Shown here in pieces: positions 1-8,418 of a stretch of DNA of 64,000 nucleotides; the first letter of the stretch is position 1, and each line of letters begins with the position of its first letter. A program made the position numbers and the translations under genes. Origin of the DNA: Actinokineospora sp. NBRC 105648. GTDB lineage: Bacteria; Actinomycetota; Actinomycetes; Mycobacteriales; Pseudonocardiaceae. Below the pieces are notes generated by a model. That model made no database searches. It was not told where the DNA came from and saw only the letters and a program-made list of their open reading frames with translations. Location: NCBI RefSeq assembly GCF_030269645.1, contig NZ_BSTR01000012.1:115056-179055 (forward strand), in the 5' to 3' direction.

Positions 1-469
1 TGTACATCTGCGAGTTCCAGCGGTCGAACGCGGGGGCGGCGAAGTTGTCCCCGGTGGTCAGCAGCGCGGTGTCGGCCAGCCCGCCGAGCAGGTAGGCGGT
101 CGCGGTGTGGAACGCGGCCATGCCGCCGTTGGAGCGCTGCTGCAGGTCCATCGACACCGCCTGCGGCCCCACCGTCTGGTTGGCCACGAAGCTCGCCGTG
201 CCCCACATGTCCAGGCCCTGGAACCACAGGCTGCTGTGCAGCAGCAGGTCGTACTCGCCCGCCGGGACGCCCGCGCGGGCCACCGCGGCCCGGCCCGCCT
301 CGATCGCCAGCTCCGGGCCGGTCACCCCGTCGGACACCGCGATCCGCTCGTAGCCCAGTCCGGTGTGCCCCTCCCCGACCAGCCCGGCCGCCTCGGCCTC
401 GGCGACCGACACCGTCGGCGGCAGTGCGGTGGCGGTGCCCGCGACGAAGATCTCTCTCGTGCAGCGCAC
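1..469 (-). CDS. Ketoacyl-ACP synthase III-like protein, Ser at the active-site Cys position (3' end outside window)
   Basis: The visible 156 codons begin at a GTG (467-469) behind an AGAGGAG ribosome site and read through the left edge, so the C-terminal half is missing. The sequence resembles the N-terminal half of FabH/KSIII-fold enzymes, with a short N-terminal thiolase half-domain. Where a KSIII normally has a Cys before the Asn-Gly turn, this protein reads QQRSNGGMAA, so the nucleophile would be Ser. Known Cys-to-Ser KSIII relatives such as DpsC act as acyltransferases or unusual priming enzymes in polyketide pathways; that role here is inferred. It is transcribed divergently from the MFS gene across a region carrying direct repeats of SARP type. 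Confidence 0.75.
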   Translation of the reverse strand, partial: MRCTREIFVAGTATALPPTVSVAEAEAAGLVGEGHTGLGYERIAVSDGVTGPELAIEAGRAAVARAGVPAGEYDLLLHSSLWFQGLDMWGTASFVANQTVGPQAVSMDLQQRSNGGMAAFHTATAYLLGGLADTALLTTGDNFAAPAFDRWNSQMY

Positions 470-558
470 GTCAAACTCCTCTCATGTGGACAGTCGAGAC
501 GCGCACAATCTCTTCCGCGCGACTGATATCCCGATGACCCAGGGCTGATCACCGTCCA

Positions 559-587
559 GTCAGGACCGGGTCAGCGACTCGTCAGCG
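559..587. promoter_or_regulatory. Three GTCAGNN heptamers at exact 11-bp spacing (candidate SARP box)
   Basis: Heptamers GTCAGGA (559-565), GTCAGCG (570-576) and GTCAGCG (581-587) begin exactly 11 bp apart, one DNA helical turn. This is the arrangement bound by SARP activators such as ActII-ORF4 and AfsR. The site lies between the divergent ketosynthase-like and MFS genes, about 45 bp before the MFS start. A SARP gene is present at 8723-9508. Binding is inferred. Confidence 0.65.
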
Positions 588-631
588 CCGCGGGCTCCAC
601 TTTCGGCACTGTCGGGGGAAAGGGGTAGGAC

Positions 632-1996
632 GTGGTGGACCAGGCTGTCCGGCGACCGGTGACCAACCGGGGCGCGCTGGCCGTGTTGCTCTCCTGTGAC
701 TTCATGATCACACTGGACTTCTTCGTGTCCAACGTGGCCATTCCGGCCATCCGCCGCGACCTGCACGCCAGTGCCGCGCAGGTGCAGCTGATCGTGGTCG
801 GCTACGCGCTCGCCTACGCCGCGGGCCTGATCACCTGGGGTAGGCTGGGCGACATCCACGGTCGCAGGCGGCTGTTCGCGATCGGACTGGGCGTGTTCAC
901 CGCCGCGTCTGTCGCTTGTGGACTCGCGGGGAACGCCGACATGCTCATCTTGGCCCGCGTCGCGCAGGGCTTGGCCGCGGGTGTGATGGCCCCGCAGGTG
1001 CTGGCGATCCTCGGCACCACCTACACCGGTGCCCAGCGGGCCAAGGTGTTCGCCATCTCCGGGCTGTCCAAGGGCGTCGCCGGGGTGTTCGGCCAGCTCA
1101 TCGGCGGCCTGCTGATCGCGGCGGACTCCGGTGGCCTGGGCTGGCGGCTCTGCTTCCTGGTCAACCTGCCGATCGGCCTGGTCGCCCTGGCGTTCACCCG
1201 CCGCGCGGTGCCCGAGTCGCGCGCCGGTGGCGACACCCGGCTCGACGGCTGGAGCTCGGTGCTGGCCGCGGTCGCCCTGATCGCCCTGGTGCTGCCGCTG
1301 GTCGAGGGCCGCGAGCACGGCTGGCCGCTGTGGACCTGGGTGAGCCTGGCGGTCGCCGTGGTGCTGCTGACCGCGTTCGTCGCCCGCCAGCGCACCGCGA
1401 GCACCCCGCTGGTCGACCCGGCCCTCTTCCGCGACCGCGCCTTCGCCGTCGGCGTGGCCTCGACCGCGCTCTACTTCGCCGCGATGGGCGCGTTCCTGCT
1501 GGTCCTGGCCGTCTACCTGCAGGACGAGCGCGGCATGAGCCCGGTCGGCTCCGGCGTGCTCTACACCGCCATCGGGGTCGGCTTCTTCGTGATGACCATC
1601 CGCGGCGCCGCGCTGGCCGGCCGGATCGGTGTCCGGATGGTGTCGGTCGGGGCGCTGGTCCTCACCGCGGGCTGGGCGCTGCTGACCCTGCTCACCGACC
1701 TGCCGGTGGTCTGGCTGGCGCCCGCGCTGCTGGTCTGCGGGCTCGGCATGGGCCTGATCATGAGCCAGCTGACCGCGCGCACCCTGGCGGGCGTCCCGGC
1801 CCGGCTGGCGGGCGCGGGCTCCGGCGTGCTGAACACCGCGGTGCAGATCGGCAGCGCCCTGGGGGTCGCGCTGATCGGCATCGTCTTCTACGGCGCGCGC
1901 TCCGGCTTCGTCCCCGCCCTGGTGACCCTGGTGGTCGTCGGCCTCGTCCTCGCCGCGCTGCTGCGGCGACTGCCCCAAACCAGATCCGAACAGTGA
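632..1996 (+). CDS. MFS drug efflux transporter, DHA2 (EmrB/QacA) type
   Basis: This 454-residue protein has the size and layout of 14-helix DHA2 proton antiporters. The conserved loop-2 motif is visible as GRLGDIHGRRR near residue 70, and long hydrophobic stretches run through the whole length. It starts at GTG 632 (a second GTG follows directly) behind AGGGGTAGGA. In the family such proteins export drugs or antibiotics across the cytoplasmic membrane. Its position 13 bp before an acyl-CoA ligase gene and next to a ketosynthase suggests export of, and self-protection against, the product of the local cluster. Tandem heptamers upstream suggest SARP activation. Confidence 0.85.
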   Translation: MVDQAVRRPVTNRGALAVLLSCDFMITLDFFVSNVAIPAIRRDLHASAAQVQLIVVGYALAYAAGLITWGRLGDIHGRRRLFAIGLGVFTAASVACGLAGNADMLILARVAQGLAAGVMAPQVLAILGTTYTGAQRAKVFAISGLSKGVAGVFGQLIGGLLIAADSGGLGWRLCFLVNLPIGLVALAFTRRAVPESRAGGDTRLDGWSSVLAAVALIALVLPLVEGREHGWPLWTWVSLAVAVVLLTAFVARQRTASTPLVDPALFRDRAFAVGVASTALYFAAMGAFLLVLAVYLQDERGMSPVGSGVLYTAIGVGFFVMTIRGAALAGRIGVRMVSVGALVLTAGWALLTLLTDLPVVWLAPALLVCGLGMGLIMSQLTARTLAGVPARLAGAGSGVLNTAVQIGSALGVALIGIVFYGARSGFVPALVTLVVVGLVLAALLRRLPQTRSEQ

Positions 1997-2009
1997 GGTC
2001 GCGAACCCG

Positions 2010-3392
2010 ATGGCGAGAACCTACGACGAGGCCCGGCAGCCGCACCTGAGAGCCGTGCTCGGCCAGATGAGCGCCGAGGCCGAGAAGCTGACCTGGCCGC
2101 TGGCCCGCCTGCACCACCTGCGCGACGAGCGGCTGCGCGCGATGGTGCGCCACGCCAAGGAGAACTCGCCGTGGCACCGGGAGCGGCTGCGCGACGTCGA
2201 CCCCGATGGCCTGACCGGCGACGACATCCGGCACCTGCCGACGATGAACAAGGCCGACGTGATGGCCAACTGGGACCACATCGTCACCGACCCCCGGTTG
2301 AACCTGGAGATCGCCCAGGCGCACCTGGACAAGGTCACCGAGAACGGGCCGGAGTACCTGTTCGACGAGTTCCACATCGTGACCACCGGCGGCTCCTCCG
2401 GCCTCACCGGGCTCTTCCCGTGGGACTACGAGGGCTGGCTGCAGGCCGGTCTGGGCGCCTGGCGGCTGATGCCGTGGGTGATCAAGGACCTGGAGCTCTC
2501 GCCGCCGCGCGGGGCGTTCGTCGGCGCGGCGCACGCCTCGCACATGTCCGACGCCATCCGGGCCACCTTCGACACCGGCGAGGACAGCTGCAAGGTGCCG
2601 GTGACCCGCCCACTGGATGAGATCGTCGAGGCGCTCAACCGCTTCCAGCCCAACCAGATCCTGGCCTACCCGTCGATCCTCTGGCGGCTGGCGCTCGAGC
2701 AGCAGGAGGGCAGGCTCGACATCAAGCCCGAGGTCATGCTCGGCGGCGCGGAGCCGCTGTTCCCGCACATGCGCGAGACCATCGAGAACGCCTTCGGTGC
2801 GCCGGTGATCGACTTCTACGGCACCTCCGAGACCTGGATGCTGGCCTGCTCGATGCCCGGGCGCACCGAGCTGCACCTGGGCGAGGACCTGGCGGTCTAC
2901 GAGCCGGTCGACGCCGCGCACGAGCCGGTCCCGGCGGGCACCCGGGCGGCCAAGCTGCTGGTCACCAACGTGATCAACAAGGTCTTCCCGCTGATCCGCT
3001 ACGAGATCGCCGACGAGGTGCTCGTCCTCGACGACCACACCGGCGGCGACAACCCCGGACCGTGGACCGGTCGCCGGATCGCCCCGGTGGCGGGCAGGCA
3101 CGACGACGTCTTCGAGTACCCGGGTGGGGTCTACGTGCACCCGTACGTGTTCTGGACCCCGCTGTGGGACTCGCGGATCGCCCAGTACCAGGTTCGCCAG
3201 ACCGCCGCGGGCGCCGACGTGGTGGTGGAGCTGCGCGCGGCCTGCGACCTCGGTCCGGTGCGCGCGGCGCTGGTCTCGGCGATGCGCGAGGCCGGGCTGG
3301 CCGATCCGGTGGTCTCGATCGCCGCGGTGGAGCGGATCCCGCGCAACCGGATCTCCGGCAAGATCAAGTCCTTCATCTCGCTGCCCGGGTAG
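2010..3392 (+). CDS. PaaK-type acyl-CoA ligase / adenylate-forming enzyme
   Basis: The 460-residue product resembles phenylacetate-CoA ligases of the ANL superfamily. The ATP-loop is TTGGSSGLTG (about residue 130), the adenylate-binding motif is YGTSET (about residue 270), and the C-terminal domain carries RNRISGKIKSF with the conserved Lys. Family members activate aryl or alkyl carboxylates as AMP esters and pass them to CoA; the acid used here cannot be read from the sequence. It is probably cotranscribed with the exporter (13-bp gap) and ends at a strong hairpin. In context it could load a starter acid for the cluster's ketosynthases, which is inference. Confidence 0.8.
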   Translation: MARTYDEARQPHLRAVLGQMSAEAEKLTWPLARLHHLRDERLRAMVRHAKENSPWHRERLRDVDPDGLTGDDIRHLPTMNKADVMANWDHIVTDPRLNLEIAQAHLDKVTENGPEYLFDEFHIVTTGGSSGLTGLFPWDYEGWLQAGLGAWRLMPWVIKDLELSPPRGAFVGAAHASHMSDAIRATFDTGEDSCKVPVTRPLDEIVEALNRFQPNQILAYPSILWRLALEQQEGRLDIKPEVMLGGAEPLFPHMRETIENAFGAPVIDFYGTSETWMLACSMPGRTELHLGEDLAVYEPVDAAHEPVPAGTRAAKLLVTNVINKVFPLIRYEIADEVLVLDDHTGGDNPGPWTGRRIAPVAGRHDDVFEYPGGVYVHPYVFWTPLWDSRIAQYQVRQTAAGADVVVELRAACDLGPVRAALVSAMREAGLADPVVSIAAVERIPRNRISGKIKSFISLPG

Positions 3393-3400
3393 CGGGCGCG

Positions 3401-3437
3401 GCGGCCGGCTCGCGGTGCCCACCCGCGAGCCGGCCGC
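3401..3437 (+). terminator. Hairpin after the acyl-CoA ligase gene
   Basis: A 15-bp perfect GC stem (3401-3415 with 3423-3437) and a 7-nt loop lie 8 bp past the stop codon. There is no U tract, which is common in high-GC actinomycetes. Confidence 0.7.
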
Positions 3438-3594
3438 GGCGGGCGGGCCGGGGACGGGCGCGGGCCCGTCATCCGTCGGCGGCCGTTCGGGTCCGTGGAC
3501 CGAAGTGGACTGGAGTCCACCCGCGGTCGGTCACCTGTCCCATGACTGCCAGGGTAATCGGTCACTGACCAATTCGGACTTTTCGACCATTGGA

Positions 3595-4056
3595 CTAGGA
3601 ACCGGTGTCGGCGAAGGCATCCACGATGCGCCGCAGGAAGTCCTGCAACTGCTTGCGCTCGTCCGGGTGCAGGGTGTCGGCCAGCTTCTCGTCGGCGGAC
3701 TTGATCAGCGTCTCGGCCTTGCGCAGCAGCGCCCAGCCCTCGCCGCTCAGCTTGGCGAGCAGCACTCGTTCGTGCACCTGCGAGGGTTCGCGCTCGATCA
3801 GGTTGCGGGCGCTGAGCTTGGCCAGGATCGCGGCCATGCTCTGCGGGGTGACCAGGCACAACCGCGCCAGGTGCGCGCCGGAGAGCCCGGGTGAGTTGGC
3901 CAGCACGAGCAGGGTGGAGTACTGGCGCACGGTCAGGTCGATCTCCCGCAGCAGCGCGGCGGTCTCGCCGGAGAGGGCGTGGTCGGCGCTGCGGATCGTG
4001 GCGCCGAGCTCCTGGATACCGGGATCCGGGCGCTGACTGGGGAATCCGGTCTTCAA
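3595..4056 (-). CDS. MarR-family transcriptional regulator
   Basis: The protein of about 153 residues has the MarR winged-helix pattern: an N-terminal dimerisation helix, then LTVRQYSTLLVLANSPGLS, a recognition-helix region LVTPQSMAAILAKLSARNLI and a basic wing. TTG at 4056 is preferred because AGGGGG lies 4 nt before it; ATG at 4071 is in frame but has no ribosome site. MarR proteins bind DNA as dimers and usually release it on binding a phenolic or lipophilic ligand. It lies in tandem with a second MarR gene and near a monooxygenase gene, so it may sense a pathway product. Confidence 0.8.
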   Translation of the reverse strand: MKTGFPSQRPDPGIQELGATIRSADHALSGETAALLREIDLTVRQYSTLLVLANSPGLSGAHLARLCLVTPQSMAAILAKLSARNLIEREPSQVHERVLLAKLSGEGWALLRKAETLIKSADEKLADTLHPDERKQLQDFLRRIVDAFADTGS

Positions 4057-4226
4057 TGTCCCCCCTAGCATGACGTCGGGTGGCGGGGTGGCGCGGCGAT
4101 CGGCACGGCGCGACCAGACCGGCGGCGCCGGTTCGGTGAGCCGTCCCCATCGTAACAGAGTTCTTGTAGTTATCAGTACTCGTATACAGCTGTGCGGCTG
4201 CCGGGGACCACCGCTGGCCCAACGAG

Positions 4227-4260
4227 AACCGGCCGCACCCCCATGAGGGTACGGCCGGTT
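4227..4260 (-). terminator. Hairpin after the second MarR gene
   Basis: AACCGGCCG (4227-4235) pairs with CGGCCGGTT (4252-4260), with further pairing inside. It lies 18 bp past the stop of the gene that ends at 4278. Confidence 0.6.
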
Positions 4261-4277
4261 GTGCTGGCGGGTACGGG

Positions 4278-4736
4278 CTACTCGTCGTGGAGCACCTTGA
4301 TCGCCCGTTCGAGGAGCGTGGTGAGCGTGCGGCGCTCATCGTCGGTGAACTCGGCGGAGAGCCGTTCCTCGACCGCGTGCGCCTTGACGTCGGCCCGCTT
4401 GAGCAGCGCGCCGCCCACGCGGGTGAGCTTGGTGACGAACACCTTCTGGTGCACCGCGGAGGGAGTGCGGGTGATCAGGCCCTTGGCTTCGAGGTTCGAC
4501 AGCACGGTCGCCATCGTCTGCGGGGTCACCGCGAGGATGCGCGCCAGCTGCGCCCCGGAGGCGCCGGGCAGGTAGGAGAGCACGAGCAGACCGCCGTACT
4601 GCGGGACGGTCAGGTCGAACTCGCGGAGTACGCCGCTCTTGGCCGACATGAGGGCCTGCTCGGCGCGCTTGATCACGTGGCCCGGACGGCGGGCGATCTC
4701 CGCCTCCAGCCCTGCCATACCAGAACGTGTACTCAA
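4278..4736 (-). CDS. MarR-family transcriptional regulator (second copy)
   Basis: The 152-residue protein is homologous to its neighbour: LTVPQYGGLLVLSYLPGASG, then the recognition helix VTPQTMATVLSNLEAKGLI, the wing, and a C-terminal dimerisation helix. TTG at 4736 is chosen because a consensus AGGAGG sits 5 nt before it; the first in-frame ATG is six codons later without such a site. It is divergent from the FAD monooxygenase gene, and an imperfect inverted repeat lies in the shared upstream region. Control of the monooxygenase gene is therefore a natural guess. Confidence 0.82.
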   Translation of the reverse strand: MSTRSGMAGLEAEIARRPGHVIKRAEQALMSAKSGVLREFDLTVPQYGGLLVLSYLPGASGAQLARILAVTPQTMATVLSNLEAKGLITRTPSAVHQKVFVTKLTRVGGALLKRADVKAHAVEERLSAEFTDDERRTLTTLLERAIKVLHDE

Positions 4737-4765
4737 GTCAGCCTCCTGTTTTGCAATCGACCCAT

Positions 4766-4790
4766 GATATGTCCACCGGTGCTGGATATC
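4766..4790. promoter_or_regulatory. Candidate MarR operator, GATAT half-sites
   Basis: An imperfect inverted repeat with outer GATAT (4766-4770) and GATATC (4785-4790) lies between the MarR start and the divergent monooxygenase. This is the place and size expected for an autoregulatory MarR operator. The symmetry is only partial. Confidence 0.35.
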
Positions 4791-4955
4791 AAACGAGTGC
4801 TGACAGTGTCGGGGCGCCGCCCAGCGTAGTCGCCCCGGCCGCCGCGGGAGCGGTTCCCATGATCTCCTGAGACGTGTAAGGTTCCTCACCTGAGGCAGGA
4901 AACTGATGCCGCTCCGCTGGTGCACAGTCGTTGTCGGGCAACGCGAAGGACGCTC

Positions 4956-6548
4956 ATGACGGATCAGTCGGAGTCGGGGGCGACCCCCCGCCAGCTGCCG
5001 GTACTGGTGGTCGGGGCCGGTCCGGTCGGGCTCGCCGCCGCGGCCGACCTGCTCGACAAGGGGGTCGCGGTCCACTGCGTGGACGCGGCTGCGGGGCAGT
5101 ACCCGTTCACCCGCTCGCTGGCCGCCTGGCCGCGGATGATGGAGATCCTGCGCGGGCTCGGCGTCGAGCTGCGCGACCCGGCGCTGGGGCACCCGCTCGG
5201 CGCCCTGCACTACTTCTCCGGCAACCGCCCGATCCTCACCCTGGGCCTGCGCGCGCACACCCGGCCGATGGTCGTGGGCCAGCCCGCGATCGAGCGGCTG
5301 CTGCTCGATGGCCTGCACGCCCGAGGCGGCGCCGTGCGCTGGCGGACCAGGCTGGTCGAGCTGGAGCGGCGCCCGGACGCGGTCCGCGCGCGGTTCGAGC
5401 TCGCCGACGGCGGCACCGAGTGGGCCGAGTACTCCTACGTCATCGGTGCCGACGGCGCGAGCAGCACGGTCCGCAAGCTGCTCGGCGTGCCGTTCGAGGG
5501 CAGCACCTACCCGGTCGGGTTCGTGCTCGCCGACGTCCGGCTGCACGGCGGGCTCGCCCCGGACCAGGCCTACTACTACGTCAGCGACAAGGGGATGCTC
5601 GCGCTCGTCGGCATGCCGCACGGCCGCTACCGGGTGTTCACCTCCGCGCCGCCGGGGCTCGACCGGGACAACGTCACCCTCGACGACGTCCAGCGGCTGC
5701 TCGACGACCGCGGCCCCGGCGGGCTCACCATGTCGGACCCGCTGTGGCTGACCGCGTTCGCCGTGCACGCCCGGCACGCCGAGCGGATGCGCGACGGGCG
5801 GGTCTTCCTGATGGGCGACGCCGCGCACATCCACAGCCCGGCGGGCGGGCAGGGGCTCAACACCGGTATCGGCGACGCGCACAACCTCGCCTGGAAGCTG
5901 GCCATGGTCTGGCACGGCCGGGCCGCGGCCGACCTGCTGGCGAGCTACCAGCCGGAGCGGATGGCCGCGGTGGCCGCCGTGGTGCGCGACGCCGACCTGC
6001 AGACCAAGGCGTGGCTGGTGCGCAAGCGCTGGCACCGGGTGGTCCGCGACCTGGCCGCGCGGGTGGTCTCGGCCACCCGGCTGGCCGACCTGGACTACGT
6101 GCCCCGGCTGGCGGGCCTGCGCGTCCGCTACGCCGCCGAGCCCGGCGCGGGGGGCTCCCGGCTGTCCCCGTACCGCCCCGGCGCCCTGGTGCCCAACTGG
6201 CCGGTCCTGGTGGACGGTGTCCGCACGCCGCTGCGCGCGGCGCTGTGCAGGCACCGGTTCACCGTCCTGGTGGACGGTCCCGCCCGCGGGGCGCAGCTGC
6301 GCGCGCTGCTCGACCGGGTCGCGCGCCAGTGGTCCGACGAGGTCGACATGCGCGCGCTGCACGGCCGGGTCCTCCGATCCGGACTGTCCTCTGTGGAGGG
6401 TCGAACCGCGCGCGGCACCCGGGTCGTGCTGGTCCGTCCGGACCAGCACGTGCTGGCGCACGCCCCGGCCGCACGTGCGTACGACGTACTGTCCCGACTG
6501 GAATCACTGTTGCCACAACGTGATTCGGTCTCGCCCGAGCGCGAATAG
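4956..6548 (+). CDS. FAD-dependent aromatic hydroxylase / monooxygenase
   Basis: The 530-residue product has the three FAD/NAD(P)H motifs of class A flavoprotein monooxygenases. These are the dinucleotide fold VVGAGPVG (about residues 18-25), the DG motif VIGADGASSTVRKLLG (about 165), and the GD motif LMGDAAHIHSPAGGQGLNTG (about 285), followed by a thioredoxin-like C-terminal domain. Family members hydroxylate aromatic substrates, polyketides or antibiotics such as rifamycin or tetracycline using NAD(P)H and O2. ATG 4956 follows GAAGGA; an upstream in-frame ATG at 4920 lacks a ribosome site. It may tailor the cluster's product or inactivate a toxic compound under MarR control. Confidence 0.82.
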   Translation: MTDQSESGATPRQLPVLVVGAGPVGLAAAADLLDKGVAVHCVDAAAGQYPFTRSLAAWPRMMEILRGLGVELRDPALGHPLGALHYFSGNRPILTLGLRAHTRPMVVGQPAIERLLLDGLHARGGAVRWRTRLVELERRPDAVRARFELADGGTEWAEYSYVIGADGASSTVRKLLGVPFEGSTYPVGFVLADVRLHGGLAPDQAYYYVSDKGMLALVGMPHGRYRVFTSAPPGLDRDNVTLDDVQRLLDDRGPGGLTMSDPLWLTAFAVHARHAERMRDGRVFLMGDAAHIHSPAGGQGLNTGIGDAHNLAWKLAMVWHGRAAADLLASYQPERMAAVAAVVRDADLQTKAWLVRKRWHRVVRDLAARVVSATRLADLDYVPRLAGLRVRYAAEPGAGGSRLSPYRPGALVPNWPVLVDGVRTPLRAALCRHRFTVLVDGPARGAQLRALLDRVARQWSDEVDMRALHGRVLRSGLSSVEGRTARGTRVVLVRPDQHVLAHAPAARAYDVLSRLESLLPQRDSVSPERE

Positions 6549-6878
6549 TCTTCGTGTCACCGCGCCATCAGGCGTAGGTCAGTCCTTCCCGCACTGTTAT
6601 CCCAGTGTCCCGCGCCGCCGTGACGGTTTCGCCGAAAATGCGGCCGAACGGTCCAACAACCGTCGCCCATTGGTCGGATGGTCCCCGTCGGCGTGCCCGG
6701 GAAACCGTTGTGCGGACACACATTGCCCGTCAGGGCAGATCCTTGACTTCGAGCACAGGCAGTCGACATCATGCTGATGAGCATCAATTACCCGTAGATA
6801 GCTTCGAACACTGATACAGGTCAGGATGCTGAGAAGGTGACCTGGTCAGACCAGACCGCTGTGACGAGGGGACGAACA
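6549..6878. other. 330-bp intergenic region, no gene seen
   Basis: No credible coding region is visible. The sequence holds a 13-bp palindrome listed separately and probably the promoter of the AfsA-type gene. Confidence 0.5.
6842..6854. promoter_or_regulatory. Perfect 13-bp palindrome upstream of the AfsA-like gene
   Basis: CTGGTC-A-GACCAG is perfectly symmetric and ends 24 bp before the ATG at 6879. It could be an operator; no cognate protein can be named. Confidence 0.4.
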
Positions 6879-7712
6879 ATGGACGCACAGCTCTTGCCCA
6901 CCACCTACCTCGTGGGCGACCGGTTCGAGACGTTCGCGCGCAAGGACCGGGTCGAGACGGTCAACCGGTTCGTGGGGAACGTGCGCAGCGGGTTATTCGA
7001 CCGCCTCGTCGACCCGATGAGACTGGTGGCGGGCCAAGGGGTCGACGCCTCCGACTGGGACACCGTCCGCACCGAGCTGTCCCGGCGCGGCCTGCTGGAC
7101 CGCTTCGTCCTCCCGGCCCGCCTGCCCGCTGCCGTGCCCGCCGCCGACGTGCACAAGCAGCAGGAGGAGAACGTGCTGCTCGCCGACGTGGCGGCCAGCG
7201 GCCCGCTCGCGCTGACCGCCCGGCTGCGGCTCTCCGACCGCAACGAGCTGGTGACCGACCACGTCACCGGCCAGCACCTGTCCGGCATGGTGCTCATCGA
7301 GGCCGGTCGGCAGATGATCCTGGCGGGCACGCACGAGTTCGTGCTCACCCCGGACACCGAGCCGGACTTCTCCTTCGTGCTCGGCTCGCTCAGCGTCGCC
7401 TTCGAGCGCTACGTCTTCCCGATCGGCGCCGAGCTGGCCCTGCGGCTGACCAAGCTGCCCAGCTCCAAGCCCGCGAGGCTGGAGTTCACCGCCGAGGTGG
7501 AGGTCACCCAGTCCGGCGAGGTCGCCGCGCGGATCAGCGCGGAGTTCCAGGTGGTCCGCACCCGCGGCCTGGCCCGCCAGGAGGAGATGCTGGCGACCAA
7601 GGCCATCGAGGCCTGCGGGTTCACCGCCGAGCAGCCCGTGGGCGCCCCCGCGCGGCAGTGCTCCTCGGCCCCGGCCCGCCGCGCCGCCGCGCGCGTTCCC
7701 CAGGGCGCCTGA
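6879..7712 (+). CDS. AfsA-family hotdog protein (gamma-butyrolactone synthase-like)
   Basis: The 277-residue protein contains the AfsA hallmark DHVTGQHLSGMVLIEAGRQM (about residues 123-142) in a hotdog domain, followed by a beta-rich segment. AfsA joins a beta-ketoacyl-ACP to dihydroxyacetone phosphate in A-factor-type butyrolactone synthesis; relatives also act inside biosynthetic clusters. Only one clear AfsA hotdog is visible, whereas classical AfsA has two, so the first 110 residues may be divergent. ATG 6879 follows GAGGGGACGA. The HAD phosphatase gene begins 4 bp after its stop, matching the dephosphorylation step of such a pathway. Confidence 0.75.
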   Translation: MDAQLLPTTYLVGDRFETFARKDRVETVNRFVGNVRSGLFDRLVDPMRLVAGQGVDASDWDTVRTELSRRGLLDRFVLPARLPAAVPAADVHKQQEENVLLADVAASGPLALTARLRLSDRNELVTDHVTGQHLSGMVLIEAGRQMILAGTHEFVLTPDTEPDFSFVLGSLSVAFERYVFPIGAELALRLTKLPSSKPARLEFTAEVEVTQSGEVAARISAEFQVVRTRGLARQEEMLATKAIEACGFTAEQPVGAPARQCSSAPARRAAARVPQGA

Positions 7713-7716
7713 CCCG

Positions 7717-8418
7717 ATGGCGGCCCAGGCGGCGTTCTTCGACGTCGACGAGACCCTGATCACCGTCAGCAGCGCGGTCGACTTCCTGGACTACCGGATG
7801 GGCCGGTCGCGCGACCCGCGCACCAGCGCCTGGCGGTTGCTGGCCCCTGCCGCCCGGCTGGAGCGCACCGCGGCCAACCGCGCGTACTTCGCCCTCTACG
7901 CGGGCGTTTCCGTCGCTGACGCCACCGCGCAGGGTCGGGCCTGGTTCGCCGAGCTGGCGGCCGCCGGGGGCCTGTTCCACCCGCCGGTGCTGGCCGAGCT
8001 GCGCGCGCACGCCGAGCGCGGCACCCGCGTCGTGCTGGTGTCCGGCTCGTTCGCCCCGTGCCTGGACCCGATCGCCGAGGCGGTCGGCGCCGACACCGTG
8101 CTGTGCACCGAACCCGAGGCGGTGTGCGGTGTCTACACCGGCGCCACCGCCCGCTCGATGATCGGCCCCACCAAGGTCCTGGCGGTCCGGGCGTACCTGC
8201 GCGCGCACGGGATCTCCGCCGCCGACTGCCACGCCTACGGCGACCACGCCTCCGACCTACCCCTACTGAGCGAGGTCGGGACCCCTGTTGTCGTCGGTGC
8301 CGACCCGGTGCTGACCCTGCTCGCCCGCCGCCGCGGCTGGCGCACCGTGCCGGGTACGGCGCCCTACCGCGAGACCGTGTCCCGGTTCCTGACCACCGCG
8401 GGCGTGCCGTCGCTGTGA
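7717..8418 (+). CDS. HAD-IB family phosphatase
   Basis: The 233-residue protein shows HAD motif I FFDVDETL (about residues 7-14), motif II VLVSGSF, and motif III/IV HAYGDHASDLPLL. The helical cap between them is typical of the SerB-like IB subfamily. Such enzymes hydrolyse small phosphomonoesters through a phospho-Asp intermediate. Coupling to the AfsA-like gene suggests it removes the phosphate from a butenolide or butyrolactone phosphate. A phosphoserine-type activity is also possible and would be of interest next to the seryl-tRNA synthetase gene. Confidence 0.75.
   Translation: MAAQAAFFDVDETLITVSSAVDFLDYRMGRSRDPRTSAWRLLAPAARLERTAANRAYFALYAGVSVADATAQGRAWFAELAAAGGLFHPPVLAELRAHAERGTRVVLVSGSFAPCLDPIAEAVGADTVLCTEPEAVCGVYTGATARSMIGPTKVLAVRAYLRAHGISAADCHAYGDHASDLPLLSEVGTPVVVGADPVLTLLARRRGWRTVPGTAPYRETVSRFLTTAGVPSL

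Noticed and set aside
560..1978. Long minus-strand frame opposite the MFS gene
   Set aside because: Shadow of a high-GC gene: His/Gln/Arg-rich, no domain. The plus frame has clear transporter motifs.
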